A program made the translations under genes and the position numbers. From Metallyticus violacea (taxonomy: Eukaryota; Arthropoda; Insecta; Mantodea; Metallyticidae): a stretch of 64,000 nt of DNA. Location: NCBI GenBank assembly GCA_030762175.1, contig CM060833.1, forward strand, positions 169,088,501-169,152,500, in the 5' to 3' direction. Below the pieces are notes generated by a model. That model was not told the DNA's origin, did no database searches, and was given only the letters and a program-made list of their open reading frames with translations. Positions 52,001 to 58,000 of this stretch are shown piece by piece (positions within the stretch are counted from its first letter, which is position 1; each line of letters starts with the position of its first letter).

Positions 52001-55000
52001 TAAAGTAAAAACAAATAATAGAAATCCCTTCTGATTAATATTAAAATAAATGAGACATTTTTACAGAACCTTTCAAATTTGGTAGAAATTTACATTTTAA
52101 ATGTTCATTGAATTTTATTATAATTTGAAAGTCATAGAATGGACAAAATTAATCTTACAGCAGGATTAAAACATATCTTTTAAGAATGAAAATTAATTTA
52201 AAAAATGTATATATGGAACTAACACAGTGAAACCAAGTTATATGAATAAAATCATGTGATATATGTCGTACTAAATACTCTTAACGCTTCACTTACTTGT
52301 GTGATATTTGGAACTGGTTTCAAAGACCTTTGTCTTCAACTTCGGCCAAGGATTAGACTGAGTACCCTTGGCCAAAGATGAAGACAAAGGTCTTGGAAAC
52401 TGGTTCCAAATATCACACAAGTGAAGCAATAAGAATGTTTAGTACGACATATATCACATGATTTTATTCATATTACAGCAGGATGTTGGTATTTGGAGTA
52501 GCACTATTGCAAAATGTGTCATGATGATGGAAAATATTTGCTAATATTCATGGAAATTAGAGTAAAAATAAAATTAAATGTAATAAAATAGCATGCCTAT
52601 GTGTAAAATTTGTGGAGGAACTTTATACTTCAGCCAAATTAGGAAAATGTGTGTTGAGAAATGCCTGTATGCTCAGCTAGTATAATGATGATAGTTAAAA
52701 TTACCCATTTTAAGTTACAGAAGCATTTGAAATTGATTTAATGACATTTGAAAATGATGCATTATAAATGATTTACTTTCTTTCAGTTCAAGATAAGAAA
52801 AGAAGCTATGTCAGGGTTGGCAATGATCTACAAAAAACATCTAAATGATGCTGATGTACCGCAAGCAACCAAAAAAGCAGTAACGTGGATCAAGGACAAA
52901 ATATTACATGGATACTACATGACTGGCATGGAAGACAGGTATGTGTAGCACATGATAAAATGAATTTCACATTAGAATATCTTATTTATGGTAGCATGCT
53001 ACTTTCAAGTATGAGGAGTGAAGGAAACCTGGAAAGAGATGAACAGTTACATTGTTCCACAAAGCACAGAAGGCATTCTGCTTAACACAGTTAATGCTGG
53101 TGCCCTGATAGAAATGGGGAAAGTTAGGTTAAGAGGAAGAATGATTGAACAAGTGTTGAAAATTGTGCTTAAGAGTTCAGCAAATGCCTCAAGGCATTTG
53201 AAAGATATTAGAAAGATATTGAAAGAATGTTTGAAATTATGGAATCCACATTAGGAGAGTTTAGCTGAGTTGGAAAAGTTTTAGAGAAACTGATGCAGAA
53301 TGAAATGGGAAAGCTGTGGTTAAGAAGAAATGAACTAATAAGTAACTTTTGGAAGATAATCAGAACTAGATTCAAGGATATAGATAAATGTACTTAGTCG
53401 TAAGAGATGAAAGTTCTTTGATGTTATACTGAGGGTTAAAAGAGAATTGTAAGAGAGGATTATAGTAATAAATATAACGAGAATGAGAGGAAAAGGTTAG
53501 TATTGTTAAGATTAGGAATTTGGAAGCCAAAAGGAATTAGGAGAAACAGAACAGAATATATGTGCAGTTTGCCAGTGCATTGAACATGCCACATACAATT
53601 TATTTGACTGTTCAGGAACAAGAGAATGGTGGAAGCAGTTGATCAAAGAAAAATGGGTACAATTAACATCAGCGATAGAAATAAAGAAAATTTTGGGGAT
53701 AAATCTCAAATTAAGAACTGAGGAGAATTAATTGTATCTATTTAAAAACAAATAGCTCAGCAGGTTAATAAGTGAATTAGCATTGGTTCTGTTGGTGTAT
53801 GCTGTGTTTAAATATAGTAACAGTAACACAAATATTAAATTTCAGGTTAATTTTTCATTGGATGTTATTCATTGTTACTATGTTAGTGTTTATGGCTTGG
53901 TGTAGAGCCAGGGCTGAAACCAAGGCATAAGGTAATTTTGCTCAGTACTAATAAAAGTGTATATAAATATATATTACAGTATAAATAAATTGCATTGCCT
54001 TCTGTTAAGTCATTTCTGTAAGTAAAGTTTTAGAAAGTGTATGAGGCTTTATTGCAATTGAGAAATTTGAACTGCTTGCAGTCCTTAATTATTTTGTGTT
54101 AAAAAGATGTGATTCTGGATGAAATAAAAATAGGTGTATACTTTACCTTAGGAAATTCTTTCCCCTCCCTTTTTTTCTTTCTCATTTTACAGTGTTTAAT
54201 GCCCGCTTTTACTACTGAGACATCACAGGTGGTGGACACTGATGATACATGCGACGAAATGATAAATATGAGAAAGGATATTTTTTAAGGAAGGAAACGT
54301 TCCAGGCCTAAGTTTAGGGTACCTCCCTGGCATTTGTCATTTATCAGGACAGGAAAACCTGGAAGAAACCCCAGTCAGGGAGGATGGTCTTGGTGGGAAT
54401 CGAACCCCAGTCCTCCCACTCATGAGTCCATGCCTTAATGACCTCGGTACCTGTGGCAGTTTAGGAGATTCTGAATGAAATAAAAATGGATATATACTCT
54501 ACTTTAGGAGAATCTGCTACACTGCTAATATATCATTGGGAAAGCCTAGAGAAAGATTCCTGTACTAGACAATAATAATAATAGTAATAATAATAATAAT
54601 AATTTTATTGCAGACCGTAGACTCTATACTTGAGTTTGTCATTGTCAGAAAATACATTGATAAACCAAACAATTTAAAAACAAGAAGCAATTACCTCATA
54701 TAATAATGGGTTATTTCTATTTACATTATTAACAATTACATTCAGTTATATTTAAAATACTTAATTGCAATTCATTTATCTTATACATACATTTATCTGT
54801 CAAGAAGTTTTTTAATTCTGTTTAAAACGTTTTCCATCTTTGTAATTGATAGTAGCAGTTTATTATACAAAATTGTACCAATAACTCTTAGATCTCTTTC
54901 AGTAGCATTTTTGTTTATATTTAGATGATGATAATTGTTCTGAGTCCGAGTGCTATAACTGTGGCAGTCCTTGTTTAGGATCTTGTCTTGTTAATTGTTA

Positions 55001-58000
55001 ACGACAAATAGAACTATTTTATATCCATATAATGATATTATAGTTAACATTTTGGTTTTCTTAAAAATACTTCTACATGATGCTCTTTTTTTGCAGAATT
55101 ATGAGAGTGGTTTGATAAGTTCTCGGAACGGAATAGGAAAAAAGTACTTACATCACTGAAACTTTTTTTTTTTTATTTTTCAATGTAGTCTTCTTGTAGA
55201 TTAATGCACTTGGTCCAACGATATTCCAGTGCCTTGATCCCATCTCGAAAATGAGATTCCTCCAGGCCTGCAAAATAGTTGTCAACCCCGCTATCAATTC
55301 TTCATTTGAAGTGAATCTTCGTCCACCAAGAAAAATTTTCAGTTGTGGGAAGAGATGGAAGTCTGACGGAGCCATATCAGGTGAATAAGGCAGATGTGGC
55401 AACAATTCATACCTTAGTTTGTGTAATTTTGCCATGGCGACGGCACATGCGAATTGTCTTCATGGAATTGCGGGTGCGAATTGTCTTCATGGAATTGCGG
55501 GTGTGAATTGTCTTCATGGAATTGCGGGTGCGAATTGTCTTCATGGAAGATGACTTTCTTCCTTGTTAAACCTGGCCTTTTTTCGCGTATCTTTTGTTGC
55601 AATTTGTCCAGGAGGTTGGCATAGTATTCTCCAGTAATTGTTTGCCCAGTGGGAAGATAATCTACAAACAGAATCCCTTTCACATCCCAGAATACTGATG
55701 CCATGACTTCCAGCCAAATGACTTCTCTTTGCTTTCTTTGGTGGCAGAGAATCAGCATGTTTCCACTGCTTTGACTTGTTTTGTCTCTGGAGTATAGTAG
55801 TGCACCCAAGTTTTATCTGTGCTGACAAACTGGCACAAAAAATCTTGTTCATTTCTCCTAAAGCAGGCCAAACATTGTTTAGATATTTCCATTCTCATGC
55901 GTTTTTGATCCAGCGTCAAGAGTCGGGGCACCCATCTCACAGATAATTTTTTCATCTTTAATTCTTCAGTTAAAATGTGATATACGCTTTCAGATGACAT
56001 TTGGCAAGTATGAGCAATTTCACGCAACATTCAATCGGCAATCCTCCATGACCATTTTGTGCACTTTTGCAATGATTTCTGGAGTAGTGGCACATCTTGG
56101 CTGACCACTGCGCAGATCATCTAAGTTCTCCCGACCAAATTTAAATTCACTTGGTAACAGTTGAATATGAAGAAGCAGAGTCCCCCAGTGTAACTTGGAA
56201 GTTGGCTTGAATGTCCTTTGCTTTCATACCTTTCTTTACGAAGTACTTAATCACTGCTCGAATCTCGATTTTTTCCATCTTTGCAAATCACTAAGTGAGA
56301 ACAACAGAGCCACATGACCACAGCTTTCTTCCAAGAGCACTGACATGGCGCATGTTTACAGGCAACAGTCCAATGAATATCACGTGAACAACTAGTAGCG
56401 CTGGTGCTGACCCGTTATGATGATTCCGAGTACTTATCAAATCATCCTCGTAGTAATCTATTCATATTTACACCATGTGTAGCTCCCCAAACCTGAATTG
56501 CATAACAAAAATTTGGATAGATTAAACCATAATATTCTAACTAGACTATCTGAATTTAAATATTATGATAATTTCCTTAAACGTGTGTGTGTGTGTGTGT
56601 GTGTGTGCGTGTGCGTGTGCGTGTGCATGCTCACTTTTTACTTATATGGTCTACAAGGCATTTGAAAGTTCTTTTGCTTCTCTGTTCATTATAACATTTA
56701 TGTCTAGATTCTCATGGCTACTATTGTGGTAGTGAAACATAAGTGCTTTAGTTTTTTGAACATTTAGTGTTAAATTATTACTTAATACGTATTTGTAAAT
56801 TAAGACAATGTACAAAATTGAATAGTGAAAATCCATGCGTTTAGAATGTTTATGGGCATTTCAGCAGAACATTGCAATCTAAAAGAAATAATTAGGTATG
56901 TCAGAAGTTTGTGTGAAATAGTTTGCATACAATTTGGCTCTGGAATGAAAGCATGCTCATTGCTAAATGTCAGAAGCAGTGTTTGGGTTATTGTAAGAGA
57001 AAATGTGTGATTTTCTAAGATGGTTTCTTATGGCTAATGAAAAACTAAATTCACTACTATGTTATAGAGTGGAAAGAGCACTCAGAAGAATAGAAATATG
57101 GAAAAATCCCTCTCTTCATATACAGCTAAAACTGTTTCATCTGACAAAATTATGGCATCAATATTCTGAGACTTCTAGGCTATAATTGTGGCTGACTATT
57201 TTCAAAAAGAGCATATTATGGCAACCTACTTAAGGTAACACAGAAAAAAAATTGGAAGAAAAAATTTGAGATATCAAGAAAAAAATAGTGTTTCATCAGG
57301 ACAATGTCCCAACTCACGAGTCTGTTATTTCACTTCCTAAAATTCACAAACTTCAGCAGTGCTGGTGCCACATACTCCTTATTCACCAGGTCTAACTCTG
57401 TCCTTTTTCTGAAGGGGTAAAAGGGGAAAAAAAGTTTTCTATTCTTAATTAGACAGTGAGTCAATTTAATACTCTTATGCTCCACTTACCATTGAATTAT
57501 ATAGAACATGTTTCACAGGCCTTTGCCTGCATCATCAGCTGTGTGTTGACTGCTAGATTCGTTGTTGGTTAAATGAACTTGTTGTAGCTCTCATGGACAT
57601 TACAAATAAATTAATTGCTGCTTCACTGGATTAGTTCTGACATGAAATTTATTTTGAATTTGAAAAAAATTTGTTAGGACAAAATTTATGTCAGATGAAG
57701 TAATGTAGCAGTGAAAAACTTTTTGCAGACTTATAAGTCTTATAAAAAGAGGGTATTAGTGCACCATTGAAGTGTATTAATATTGCAGGAGATAATGTTG
57801 AGAAATAAAAGATTTTTAAAATTTTTAAAAGGTGTATTTATAGGCAAGACCATTAACTTTGCAAACATACATTGTAGTTAACTAGTCTAGCATCTTATTA
57901 TTAACACATTGCTATTAATATTAAATCTTTTACTGTCACTTTCTTATATTTCTAATTTGCGTCAAAACCATGTGTTAAAAATCAATAAAACAGCCAAAAT

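Larger units (their letters stand above)
45290..52786 (+). other. PDS5 intron 6 (7.5 kb)
   Basis: It runs gtacat to ttctttcag. Nothing certain was found in 45290-46960 (a 171-codon frame at 45976-46491 is not supported), 48370-48950, 51250-51580 and 52480-52786. Confidence 0.85.
54604..56830 (-). pseudogene. LINE (CR1/L2-like) 3' half, split by a mariner
   Basis: The reverse strand reads [20 protein letters not shown] (cf. W...N.L.LN..KTK.M.F) at 56651-56836, [22 protein letters not shown] sequence near 56490, then, across the mariner insertion, an LQKK box, [31 protein letters not shown] and YNKLLLSI. These are in the usual order for the RT thumb and C-terminus of CR1-type LINEs. A (TTA)n tail follows. 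Confidence 0.75.
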
